Source of the DNA: a bacterium UBP2_UBA2255
Lineage (GTDB): Bacteria; Edwardsbacteria; AC1; EtOH8
Length of the DNA: 46,713 bases
Reading direction: 5' to 3'
NCBI GenBank assembly: GCA_002347565.1
Contig: DDXR01000080.1
Coordinates: forward strand, 21,203-67,915
Positions 25,419 to 32,801 of the stretch are shown here, one piece after another; the first letter of the stretch is position 1; every line of letters begins with the position of its first letter. Position numbers and translations under genes: made by a program. Under the pieces are notes generated by a model. That model was not told the DNA's origin and ran no database searches. It saw only the letters and a program-made list of their open reading frames with translations.

Positions 25419-25945
25419 GGGGTCGCGCTCTGGCCCACCGGCCGGGCGGTTGCCGCCGCGGTTATCAGCGACACGGCATGGGCGCAGATGCCGCGGCCCC
25501 GGCCGATGTCCCCCAGCCGCTCGTTGGTGGTGGCCTTGACCGAGATCCGCGCTGCCGGGACGCCCAAAGCCCGGGCGATATTGACGCGCATCGCGGCCGC
25601 ATGCGGCATGATCCGCGGCGCCTCGGCGACCACCGTGCTGTCGACGTTGACGACGGAGAACCGGGAGCGGCGCAGCATCTCGGCGACGTACCCAAGGAGG
25701 GCCAGGCTGGAGGCCCCTCGCCAGCGGGGGTCGCTGTCCGGGAAATGCTGGCCGATGTCTCCCAGGGATGCGGCGCCCAGCAGGCTGTCGGCAATGGCGT
25801 GACACAGCACGTCGGCGTCGGAGTGCCCCATCAGTCCGGCGGGGTGCCGGAGCTCGACACCGCCCAGGATCAGCTTGCGGCCCCGGGCCAGCCGGTGGAC
25901 GTCGTAACCGTAGCCGACGCGGGTCAGCGGCGCTTGAGCAGCCAT
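25415..25945 (-). CDS. ispF: 2-C-methyl-D-erythritol 2,4-cyclodiphosphate synthase
   Basis: A 176-residue enzyme of the MEP isoprenoid pathway. The GYGYDVHRL start (metal-binding D and H), LMGHSDADVLCHAIADSLLGA, GDIGQHFPDSDP and the C-terminal KATTNERLGDIGRGRGI are the family motifs. It overlaps ispD by 22 bases, as if on the way to the IspDF fusion seen in some bacteria, but a stop and a new start keep the two proteins separate. Confidence 0.97.
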   Translation of the reverse strand: MAAQAPLTRVGYGYDVHRLARGRKLILGGVELRHPAGLMGHSDADVLCHAIADSLLGAASLGDIGQHFPDSDPRWRGASSLALLGYVAEMLRRSRFSVVNVDSTVVAEAPRIMPHAAAMRVNIARALGVPAARISVKATTNERLGDIGRGRGICAHAVSLITAAATARPVGQSATP

Positions 25946-26592
25946 GCGGCGACCTCCAGATCGTGGGGTGTGGTGATCTTGATGTTCTCATTGCTGGCCG
26001 GGACGATGCGCACCCTGACGCCGGCGCGCTCGGCCAGTTGGCTGTCGTCGGTCGCGGGCGCTCCCCGTCGGCCGGCATGCGAACGCAGCAGCACCGCAGG
26101 GGTGAACCCCTGCGGTGTCTGCGCCCGCCACAGGTGAGCGCGATCGATTGTTTTCACTATGGCGTGCGCGCCGGCCAGCTTGATGGTATCGGTCACCGGC
26201 GCGGCCAGGACCGCGGCGCCGTGCCGGCTGGCCGCTGCGGCCACGGCCGCGATGTCGCGCAGGGCTAGCAGGGGGCGGGCTGCGTCGTGGATCAGCACCA
26301 CGTCAGCCCCGGGATCGCAGGCCGCCAGTCCGTTGCGCACCGAGTCCTGCCGCTCCGCGCCGCCGGGCACGACAGCCAGCAGTTTGGGATACTTGGCGAA
26401 CAGGGGGGCGTTCCGGGCAGCGTGCCGGGCGGGCGCCACCAGGACAATCTCGCTGACCGCAGGCGAGCGCTGGAAGGCGCGCAATGAGTACTCCACCAGC
26501 GGCAGGCCGTTCACCCTGACGAACGCCTTGGGGATCCGCGAGCCCAGTCGCGCTCCCCGGCCCGCGGCGACGATGACGCAGGAGGCCTTCAT
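25924..26592 (-). CDS. ispD: 2-C-methyl-D-erythritol 4-phosphate cytidylyltransferase
   Basis: A 222-residue enzyme that transfers CMP to MEP. The nucleotide-binding start VIVAAGRGARLGSRIPKAF, GGAERQDSVRNGL, VLIHDAARPL, PVTDTIK and RAQTPQGF are conserved. The ATG at 26592 gives the usual length; the upstream open frame runs into the GNAT gene and is ignored. It lies 2 bases after the GNAT stop and overlaps ispF by 22 bases. Confidence 0.97.
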   Translation of the reverse strand: MKASCVIVAAGRGARLGSRIPKAFVRVNGLPLVEYSLRAFQRSPAVSEIVLVAPARHAARNAPLFAKYPKLLAVVPGGAERQDSVRNGLAACDPGADVVLIHDAARPLLALRDIAAVAAAASRHGAAVLAAPVTDTIKLAGAHAIVKTIDRAHLWRAQTPQGFTPAVLLRSHAGRRGAPATDDSQLAERAGVRVRIVPASNENIKITTPHDLEVAAWLLKRR

Positions 26593-26594
26593 GG

Positions 26595-27023
26595 TCAGAT
26601 GTGCTCGCCGTCCCGCTTGGTCAGGTAGGCGATGTCGTCGTGCTCGACGTAGCCCATCCTGCGGGCCAGGCTCAGCGACGCCCGGTTGCGGACGTGGATC
26701 AACAGGCCGAAGATCCTGATGCCGTGCCGGCGCAGGGCCCGTTCGCCTGCCGTGGTCAGCAGCTTGGCGATGCCGCGCCCCCGGTAGTCGGGGTCGACCG
26801 CGATCCGGTTGAGCCACCCCTTGCGGCCGTCGTGCGAGGCGATGATGGCGCCGGCCAGCAGCGCGCCGTCGAAGGCGCCGATGAAGAAGTCCGGGTTGCA
26901 GCGCAGTTCCCGGGCGATGTGCGTCCGGCTGTCGCGGCCCCGCGCCTTTATCGGCAGCTTGGCGCGTTCCCACAGCTTGATCAGCTCGCGGTGATCGGCG
27001 ATGGTCAGCCTGCGGATCTTCAT
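26595..27023 (-). CDS. GNAT-family N-acetyltransferase
   Basis: A 142-residue GNAT protein. The start MKIRRLTIADHRELIKLWE, the strand NRIAVDPDYRGRGIAKLL (acetyl-CoA loop R/Q-x-x-G-x-G/A) and RNRASLSLARRMGYVEHDD are clear. The substrate is unknown. GGAG lies 6 bases before the ATG. It sits between radA (82 bases) and ispD (2 bases). Confidence 0.88.
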   Translation of the reverse strand: MKIRRLTIADHRELIKLWERAKLPIKARGRDSRTHIARELRCNPDFFIGAFDGALLAGAIIASHDGRKGWLNRIAVDPDYRGRGIAKLLTTAGERALRRHGIRIFGLLIHVRNRASLSLARRMGYVEHDDIAYLTKRDGEHI

Positions 27024-27104
27024 GGTGATCTCCTGATGTCATCCTGTAACTGGCGTCGTTCCCTGCCGGAAGATGGCTGGTCCGAGCCGCACATCACGCG
27101 CTGC

Positions 27105-28481
27105 TCATCGGATCGCCGCGCCGATGGCGTCGGCGAGAAAGCCGGCGGTGACCAGCGTGACGTCCACCTTGTTGGCAGGCGCGAACCCCGCGAATGGGCC
27201 GATCACTTTCCTGAACCCCAGCTTGGCCGCCTCGGCGGTGCGCTTCTCCAGCTGGCCCACCGAACGCACCTCGCCGCCCAGGCCGACTTCGCCCACCAGC
27301 ACGGCCTCGGCGTCTGCGGCCCGGTTCTTGAAGGCCGAGGCGATGGCGCAGGCCACGCCCAGATCGGCGGCCGGTTCCTCCAGCCGGAGGCCCCCTGCCA
27401 CGTTGACGAACACGTCATGCATCCCCAGGTTCAGGCCGGCCCGCCTCTCCAGCACCGCCAGCAGCATCGCCAGGCGGCGGTGGTTGAAACCGGTGGTGTT
27501 GCGCTGCGGCACGCCGAACGAAGTGGGGGTCACCAGCGCCTGGATCTCCACCAACAGCGGCCGGGTGCCCTCCAGCGAGCAGACCACCACCGATCCGGGA
27601 ACGCCGGCCGAGCGCTCCGACAGGAAGATCCGCGAGGGATTGGCCACCTCGGCCAGTCCCTGCTCGCGCATCTCGAACACGCCGATCTCGTTGGTCGAGC
27701 CGAAGCGGTTCTTGACCGAGCGCAGGATGCGGTAGGCGTGATGCCGCTCGCCCTCCAGGTAGAGCACGGTGTCGACCATGTGCTCCAGGGTGCGCGGCCC
27801 GGCGATCACGCCCTCCTTGGTGACGTGGCCGATCAGGAAGGTCGCCACGGTGCGCTGCTTGGCCAGCCGCATCAGCTCGGCGCCGCACTCGCGCACCTGG
27901 CCCACCGAGCCGGGCGCCGATTCCAGGTCGGCGCGGTACATGGTCTGGATGGAGTCGATCACCACGACGTCGGGCCGGGCGTCCTCGATGGCCGGCAATA
28001 TCGACTCCAGCGCGGTCTCGGCCAGCAGCAGGATGTTGGGCGACGACACGCCCAGCCGGTCGGCCCGCAGCTTGATCTGCTCCAGCGACTCCTCGCCCGA
28101 GACGTAGAGCACCGTGCGGTCCCGGGCCAGCGCCTGCATCAGCTGCAGGGTCAGCGTCGACTTGCCGATGCCGGGGTCGCCGCCCACCAGCAGCAGCGAG
28201 CCGGGCACCACGCCGCCGCCGGTGACCCGGTCGAACTCGGCGATGCCGGTGCGCATCCGGTCGCGGTCGGCCAGCGAGATCTGGTCCAGCATCCGCGGCT
28301 TGCTGTCCCCGTACGAGGCCGATTTGACCTTGGAGTTGCGGGGCCGCAGGTCGGCCCGGCGCGCCTCCTCGACGAAGCTGTTCCAGCCGCCGCAGGAGGG
28401 GCACTTGCCCAGCCACTTGGAGCTCTCGAACCCGCAGGACTGGCAGACGAAGTTTGTTTTAGCGACGAGCTTGGATTTCAC
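27105..28481 (-). CDS. radA: DNA repair protein RadA (Sms)
   Basis: A 458-residue branch-migration ATPase. The N-terminal zinc finger is CQSCG...CPSCG, Walker A is GGDPGIGKST, the RadA-specific KNRFG motif is followed by STNEIGVFEM, and the Lon-like C-terminal domain is present. The start is GTG at 28481, overlapping the stop of the DUF559 gene (GTGA), so translation is probably coupled to it. Codons K-T to F-E (28425-28460) are duplicated at 28982-29017 beyond the DUF559 gene, and the present first residues MKSKLVA appear to be a replacement start region. Confidence 0.96.
   Translation of the reverse strand: MKSKLVAKTNFVCQSCGFESSKWLGKCPSCGGWNSFVEEARRADLRPRNSKVKSASYGDSKPRMLDQISLADRDRMRTGIAEFDRVTGGGVVPGSLLLVGGDPGIGKSTLTLQLMQALARDRTVLYVSGEESLEQIKLRADRLGVSSPNILLLAETALESILPAIEDARPDVVVIDSIQTMYRADLESAPGSVGQVRECGAELMRLAKQRTVATFLIGHVTKEGVIAGPRTLEHMVDTVLYLEGERHHAYRILRSVKNRFGSTNEIGVFEMREQGLAEVANPSRIFLSERSAGVPGSVVVCSLEGTRPLLVEIQALVTPTSFGVPQRNTTGFNHRRLAMLLAVLERRAGLNLGMHDVFVNVAGGLRLEEPAADLGVACAIASAFKNRAADAEAVLVGEVGLGGEVRSVGQLEKRTAEAAKLGFRKVIGPFAGFAPANKVDVTLVTAGFLADAIGAAIR
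28425..28460 (-). repeat. radA codon block duplicated at 28982-29017 (copy A)
   Basis: Thirty-six bases encoding KTNFVCQSCGFE within intact radA. The other copy lies 557 bases away on the far side of the DUF559 gene. The copies differ at three bases (AAA/AAG, ACA/ACC, GTC/GTT), all third positions and all synonymous. Confidence 0.9.
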
Positions 28482-28870
28482 TCTTGCTCACTATTGCCCT
28501 CCCCTCGAGGGGAGGGCAGGGTGGGGTCTGAGAGTATCCGCCTGATGACAGTATCCATATGGTTCACAACATCGTCATTCGAGAAGCGGATCACCCTGAT
28601 GCCGTGCTGGCGCATGATGCGGTCCCGCTCTTGGTCGTATTCTTCCTGTGTCTGATGGGCAGCACCATCGATCTCGACTACCAGATTGAAATCGCTGCAG
28701 TAGAAATCGGCGATGAATCCCTTGATGATCTGCTGTCGCCGGAAATGCAGACCGCCGATGCGATGGTTCCTGCAGGCGTTCCAGAAGCACTTTTCGGCGA
28801 AGGTCATCACCCTGCGGAACCGCCTGGCCAAGGCTGTCTTCGAAGGGCTGTTCTTTTGGTTGCGGATCAC
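28478..28870 (-). CDS. DUF559 (Vsr-like) endonuclease-domain protein inside a palindrome-bounded insertion
   Basis: A 130-residue protein with the same core as the gene at 1-324: VMTFAEKCFWNA, GLHFRRQQ, FIADFYC, NLVVEIDG and QHGIRVIRF. The PD-(D/E)XK-type acidic E-I-D is intact, so an active DNA nuclease is plausible. The start is GTG at 28870 as drawn; the precise N-terminus is uncertain. Its last 15 or so residues are encoded by a palindromic repeat, and its TGA overlaps the radA GTG. Identical 31-bp repeats lie at both ends (28497-28527 and 28905-28935), and a radA fragment lies beyond. Taken together this looks like a mobile endonuclease unit inserted at the radA 5' end. Confidence 0.85.
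   Translation of the reverse strand: MIRNQKNSPSKTALARRFRRVMTFAEKCFWNACRNHRIGGLHFRRQQIIKGFIADFYCSDFNLVVEIDGAAHQTQEEYDQERDRIMRQHGIRVIRFSNDDVVNHMDTVIRRILSDPTLPSPRGEGNSEQE
28497..28527. repeat. 31-bp palindromic direct repeat, left copy
   Basis: Identical over 31 bases to 28905-28935. It contains a 20-base perfect palindrome centred on CTCGAG followed by a CAGGGTGGGGT tail. Read on the minus strand it supplies the last codons of the DUF559 gene, whose tail is PTLPSPRGEGNSEQE. Confidence 0.92.
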
Positions 28871-28904
28871 AGTGCGTTCTCCATCCTCAAGACCCCTCCC
28901 ATGT

Positions 28905-28935
28905 CCCTCCCCTCGAGGGGAGGGCAGGGTGGGGT
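28905..28935. repeat. 31-bp palindromic direct repeat, right copy
   Basis: Exact copy of 28497-28527 in the same orientation, 408 bases apart start to start. It lies 35 bases upstream of the DUF559 start. The 20-base palindrome could form a cruciform or hairpin like REP elements that are mobilised by dedicated enzymes. Confidence 0.92.
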
Positions 28936-28981
28936 ATGATGAGGATGTAAGCCCTATGATACTACTAACCTGTGACTATTC

Positions 28982-29017
28982 CTCGAACCCGCAGGACTGG
29001 CAAACGAAGTTGGTCTT
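28982..29017 (-). pseudogene. Displaced fragment of the radA 5' end (copy B)
   Basis: Read on the minus strand this gives KTNFVCQSCGFE, identical in protein to the N-terminal zinc-finger region of RadA, then E and a TAG stop. Upstream codons read L-F-K-L-S-Y, aligning K-L with the K-L of intact RadA (MKSKLVA), and include a possible TTG start. It is non-functional alone. It is best explained as the original radA start left behind when the DUF559 unit and a new start were inserted. Confidence 0.85.
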
Positions 29018-29077
29018 ATATGAGAGTTTAAACAATCAACAGGTGTTTCGGTATCAGCAAAATATTAATGTCCAACT

Positions 29078-29713
29078 TTATTTGGATCGATTTTTGTTTA
29101 TAATCTCTTGACCTTGTTTCAATCCTTCAAGTATGAGGTCGTCTTTAACGGCATCAAGCGGATCCTCCGGAGGCATCTCGCCCCTAAAAGATGATTTTAA
29201 CAAAGCATTCCAGAAGGGATGAACAAATGATGGACGATTATTTGTTAAAAATTGTATTTCGTTGTCTTTATAGGGTTTTTTAAAACACCTTACAATTCGA
29301 GGGTATCTTTTTATTAACATATGAAAGGTGGGGTCGATTAATAGTGAGTAGTTTGGATTATAGTGTGAATTGAGGTCACTTTTACTAACTATATTTTTAA
29401 CAATAAACTGGTCACGGTGGGGTCATCTTTTTAGCATACTGATGGAATTTGTATGTTGCAGTAAAAATTCACGTAGATATCGTTTTTCATCTAAATTCAA
29501 ACATGCTAACAAACGAATTTTATTTATACTATACGTATGCTCATCGATCCATTTTATTGTCTTTGAAATAAATTGTGACAAATAAACCATAGTACTTAGT
29601 AGTGTAATATAGAAACAGAAATAATCAATACCCCCAAGGATAATCAGTAACGGTATACCTACCAAAAATAATAGGAGGAGATTAGAAGAGAAAAAGCCAA
29701 GTATAGTCTCCAT
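29078..29713 (-). pseudogene. SieB-like membrane protein gene interrupted by one in-frame TGA
   Basis: A frame from ATG 29713 runs 96 codons to TGA (29425-29423) and continues in the same frame without another stop to 29078; read through, it would encode about 211 residues. The N-terminal part has two hydrophobic helices (SSNLLLLFLVGIPLLIILGG and a second one), then an NLDEKRYLREFLLQ segment. This layout resembles phage superinfection-exclusion protein B family members, an identification by eye only. The region is strongly A+T-rich compared with its surroundings, suggesting transfer. A single point nonsense mutation is the simplest reading; programmed readthrough cannot be excluded. The low-GC DNA ends near 29738. 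Confidence 0.6.
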
Positions 29714-29738
29714 ATATCCTCAAAACTAAGTATCTTGT

Positions 29739-30578
29739 TTAAAACACCTTCACCGTCAAATACTTCTTGGGATTGGCCTTGATGTCCGCGATCAGGTCCT
29801 GCAGCTGCTTGTTGGTCTTGCCCAGCTCGTCGTACAGCTCTTTGTTGTTCACCAGTTGGCCGGCCGTGCCCTGGCCGCTGTTGATCTTGCGGGCGATGTC
29901 GTCGAGGTTGGCGCTGGCCCGGGCCAGGTTCTGGATGGTGCTGTCGAGCCTCGCCTCGTTGGGCGTGATCAGATGGTCGGTGGTCCGGACGATGTTCTTG
30001 AGCGCGGCGCGGTTCTCGGCGGTGATGGCGTTGAGCTGGGCGGTGGCGCTAGCGAGGTTCCTGATCGCGGCGCCGATGGCCCGAGTGTTCTCGGGCGTGG
30101 CGATGTCGCGCTTGAGCTGGGCCACCAGCTGGCCGGCCTCGTCGCCCAGGTAGCCCAGCTTGACGGCGGTCTCCATCAGGCCGGCGCTGCGCTGGCCGGC
30201 CGCGGTGTCGGCGGGGTTGTAGGGCCGGGCCGCGGTCCCGGCGATGACCGCGATCCGCTTGTCGCCCATCAGACTGGCGTCCAGCAGCCAGAACTGGGCG
30301 TCGGCAGAGAGCTCGACGTCGCTGTCCACCAGCAGCGTGGCCACGATGCCGGACTTCGACCGGTTGAGGGCCACGGCCTTGACCTTGCCCTTGTCGATGC
30401 CGGCCACAGTCACGGGATCTCCGGTGCGCAGGCCGCCCGCGTCTTCGAACGACACGCGGACGGCATAGCTTTTGCGACCGAGCTCGATCCGGTTGAGCCA
30501 CAGCAGGCCGACGATCAGCACGGCCAGCGCTGCCAGCACCACGGCGCCGACGATCACTTCGATGCGGCGGTTGGGCAT
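29739..30578 (-). CDS. mlaD: MCE-domain (MlaD-like) lipid-transport protein
   Basis: A 279-residue protein. One transmembrane helix (EVIVGAVVLAALAVLIVGLLW, shown in part: AVVLAALAVLIVGLLW) is followed by a single MCE domain, VRVSFEDAGGLRTGDPVTVAGIDKGKV, and a long helical C-terminus. MlaD proteins are periplasmic subunits of ABC systems that move phospholipids between the membranes. No mlaE or mlaF permease/ATPase gene is nearby, so partners must be elsewhere. ATGs at 30581 and 30578 are adjacent. The first overlaps the PAP2 stop (ATGA); the second is better spaced from AAAGGAG and is used here. Confidence 0.87.
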   Translation of the reverse strand: MPNRRIEVIVGAVVLAALAVLIVGLLWLNRIELGRKSYAVRVSFEDAGGLRTGDPVTVAGIDKGKVKAVALNRSKSGIVATLLVDSDVELSADAQFWLLDASLMGDKRIAVIAGTAARPYNPADTAAGQRSAGLMETAVKLGYLGDEAGQLVAQLKRDIATPENTRAIGAAIRNLASATAQLNAITAENRAALKNIVRTTDHLITPNEARLDSTIQNLARASANLDDIARKINSGQGTAGQLVNNKELYDELGKTNKQLQDLIADIKANPKKYLTVKVF

Positions 30579-31255
30579 CATTGCTCCTTTGGTTCTGGTG
30601 TCTCGGCGGGACCGGGAACGCCGCCAACGGCGCTCGACGCAGGGCGCGGCGGGACCGCGCGCCTCGGCGGCAGCTCGAACCCCAGGATCCGGTCCCTGAA
30701 ATGCAACGCCAGCCTGGCGCAGCCGAACCCGATGGCGGCGCCGGCCAGCACGTCCGAGGGGTAGTGCCGCCCCCGGTAGACGCGTGACAACGCGATGCCC
30801 GCAGCCACCGTGTAGCAGGGGATCGCGAGCCCCGGGTACTCGTGGCCGAACACCGCCGCCAGTGCGAAGGCGCCGGTGGCGTGGCCGGAGGGGAACGACG
30901 AGTTGGGACGGTCGGCGATGCCGTCGGGCCGGGCCCGGTTGACGGCGCACTTCAGGCCGTAGGTCACCAGCGCCGAGCCGGCGTCGGCCGCCAGCGCCAG
31001 CTTGGCGGCCCGGTACCCGCGCTGGCCGCCGAACAGCCCGACCCCGGCGCAGACTGCGATGCCGATCTTGGCGTCGCCGGCGGCCGAGAGCGCCGACATC
31101 GGCCGGTCCAGCCAGGGCCGCTGCCAGCGCCCGTTGATCTGGCGGAACAGCCGCTCGTCGAGCGACTCGGCGCCAACGGCACTGTGCCATGCGGCGGCAA
31201 CGCCGCAGGCGCAGAGGGAGACGACCAACGCCCTATGCAGTCCGGCCTGGATCAT
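30578..31255 (-). CDS. PAP2-family membrane phosphatase
   Basis: A 225-residue protein with the three PAP2 phosphatase motifs: KCAVNRARP, PNSSFPSGHA and SRVYRGRHYPSD, plus several hydrophobic helices and an N-terminal signal-anchor. Such enzymes dephosphorylate undecaprenyl pyrophosphate, phosphatidic acid or LPS lipids at the periplasmic face. A proline-rich tail closes the protein. It lies 45 bases after rnfB and its stop overlaps the mlaD start region, so the pair may act on envelope lipids. Confidence 0.9.
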   Translation of the reverse strand: MIQAGLHRALVVSLCACGVAAAWHSAVGAESLDERLFRQINGRWQRPWLDRPMSALSAAGDAKIGIAVCAGVGLFGGQRGYRAAKLALAADAGSALVTYGLKCAVNRARPDGIADRPNSSFPSGHATGAFALAAVFGHEYPGLAIPCYTVAAGIALSRVYRGRHYPSDVLAGAAIGFGCARLALHFRDRILGFELPPRRAVPPRPASSAVGGVPGPAETPEPKEQ

Positions 31256-31300
31256 CGATGGACCGATCGGCGGCCGGCTGCACAGCGCACCGTCGCCGGA

Positions 31301-32218
31301 TCAGAAGCCGGAGAGGTCGACATGGCCGAGCGCGCCCAGCATGGTGATGGCCTTGAACGGGCAGACCTCGAAGCACTGGCCGCAGCCGATGCACTGGCCG
31401 CGGATCACCTTGTGGTGCTCGTCCTTGCGCCCGGTGATGCAATCGGTGGGACACACCGACTTGCACTGCTCGCAGCCGGTGCACTGCAGGCCGATGAAGG
31501 CGGTGGGGCGGACCGGGATGCGGTCGCGGAAGGTCTTGGACGGGCACTTGAACACGCAGATGGAGCAGGAGCGGCAGCGCAGGTGATCGATGCGCGGCAG
31601 GGCTCCCTCCCAGCTGATGGCGCCGTAGGGGCAGGATTCGACGCAGATCCCGCACGAGGTGCAGCCGCGGGAGCAGGAGCCGTCCAGGCCCTGGTCCCGG
31701 GCTTGGCAGGAGCACGCCAGCAGCACCTGCTGGCTGCGCGGGACCAGACGGATCACGTCCTTGGGGCAGGCCGCGACGCAGCGGCCGCAGCCGGTGCAGG
31801 CGGCGAAGTCGATCCGGGGCAGGCCGTCGCCGCCCAGGCTGATGGCGCCGTGGGGGCATGCCGCCGCGCAGTCTCCCAGGCGCAGACAGCCGTAGCGGCA
31901 CAACCGCGGCCCGCCGGAAACGGCTACCGCCGCCCGGCAGGAGGGAGCGCCGCGGTACTCGAACCGGTCCTGCTGGACCGGCGCCGAACCCTGGCAGGTG
32001 AGGGTCGCCACAGCCGCGGCCCGTCCGTCGCCGTGCTCTGCGGCCAGCTCGACCAGCTTGGCCCGCAGCGTTTCCCCGCCGGGCAGGCACCGTCCCAGGT
32101 CGGTCTCGCCACCGGCGATGCTTCCGGCATAGCCGCGGCATCCGCCCGGAACGCGGCACAGGCCGCAATCCAGGCCGGGGAGCAGGCTCAGTATCGTCTC
32201 GCGGGATATCATTGTCAT
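31301..32218 (-). CDS. rnfB: RnfB-like multi-cluster ferredoxin protein without the membrane anchor
   Basis: A 305-residue protein. It opens with the RnfB cluster LPGLDCGLCRVPGGC and a fourth cysteine at C44 in GRCLPGG, but lacks the N-terminal membrane helix of normal RnfB. The long-RnfB middle follows (RFEYRGAPSCRAA, CRYGCLRLGDC), then at least five 4Fe-4S cysteine sets, including CTGCGRCVAAC, CTSCGICVESC, CRSCSICVFKC, CTGCEQCKSVC and CIGCGQCFEVC. RnfB accepts electrons from ferredoxin in the Rnf ion pump. The ATG at 32218 lies 16 bases after rnfA. The number of clusters is high even for extended RnfB. Confidence 0.85.
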   Translation of the reverse strand: MTMISRETILSLLPGLDCGLCRVPGGCRGYAGSIAGGETDLGRCLPGGETLRAKLVELAAEHGDGRAAAVATLTCQGSAPVQQDRFEYRGAPSCRAAVAVSGGPRLCRYGCLRLGDCAAACPHGAISLGGDGLPRIDFAACTGCGRCVAACPKDVIRLVPRSQQVLLACSCQARDQGLDGSCSRGCTSCGICVESCPYGAISWEGALPRIDHLRCRSCSICVFKCPSKTFRDRIPVRPTAFIGLQCTGCEQCKSVCPTDCITGRKDEHHKVIRGQCIGCGQCFEVCPFKAITMLGALGHVDLSGF

Positions 32219-32234
32219 GATGCGCCGGTCCGGA

Positions 32235-32801
32235 TCATCGCAGCAGCGACCCCAGCCCCTCGAACGCGACCCACAGCAAGGCGCACAGCAGCAGGAACGA
32301 CGGCCAGCCGGCAAGGCGGTGCGAGAGGCCCCTGGTCTCGATCCTTTCCCGGAAATGGGCGATGACCACCACCGAGACGAAGAAGCTGGCGGCGCTGCCG
32401 GCGGCCAGGACCGCGGCCCCCGGCAGGCTGTCCGCGAAGCGCCCGATCGCCAGCAGACCCGCGCCCAGCACGGCGCAGTTGGCGCGGAAGTACGGGCGCT
32501 GGAGCGGCAGCTCGGGGCGCGGCCGGAACAGCCGGGACAATGCGCGGTTGACGCCCCACAGCAGAAGGACGTAGCAGGGCAGGTCGACCGACGATAATCC
32601 CAGCCGCGCCAGCCCGGCGTTCAGCAGCCAGCCCAGCGGGACGAACAGCAGAACGGACAACATCCCATACACCGCGTACGGCCAGGCGTGGGCCGGCCTT
32701 TCGGTCGCGGCGAGCGCGCTGCCGGGTATCAGACCCAGGCTGAACAGCGGGCTCGAGAAAAGGAATCCGGCCAGCAGGGTCTGCAACAGGGTGTCGCTCA
32801 C
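32235..32801 (-). CDS. rnfA: RnfA/NqrE-like membrane subunit, divergent
   Basis: A 188-residue protein with about six helices. RnfA landmarks are visible: LFSLGLIPGSALA where RnfA has LGLCPFMGVS, RANCAVLGAGLL where it has TNCAVLG, and FRERI near the C-terminus. In known RnfA two cysteines, one in each motif, help to hold an iron centre in the membrane; here the first is I25 and the second, C109, is kept. The GTG start overlaps the rnfE stop (GTGA). Family assignment is from motif alignment by eye; the degree of divergence is unusual. Confidence 0.78.
   Translation of the reverse strand: MSDTLLQTLLAGFLFSSPLFSLGLIPGSALAATERPAHAWPYAVYGMLSVLLFVPLGWLLNAGLARLGLSSVDLPCYVLLLWGVNRALSRLFRPRPELPLQRPYFRANCAVLGAGLLAIGRFADSLPGAAVLAAGSAASFFVSVVVIAHFRERIETRGLSHRLAGWPSFLLLCALLWVAFEGLGSLLR

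Noticed and set aside
28420..28445. A string resembling a tRNA T-arm (TTCGAG context, minus strand) in radA, repeated near 28985
   Set aside because: No acceptor stem, D-arm or anticodon arm can be built around it; it is codons of the RadA zinc finger.
26601..28655. A 684-codon plus-strand frame across radA and the GNAT gene
   Set aside because: It is antisense to confidently identified genes, has biased low-complexity composition and no family resemblance. High GC content produces such long shadows.
29423..29425. TGA in the SieB-like gene as a selenocysteine codon
   Set aside because: The family does not use a catalytic cysteine at this place, and I see no convincing stem-loop immediately downstream; a nonsense mutation is simpler.
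30842..32365. A 507-codon plus-strand frame over PAP2 and rnfB
   Set aside because: Antisense to genes with clear catalytic and cysteine motifs; composition is alanine/glycine-rich nonsense.
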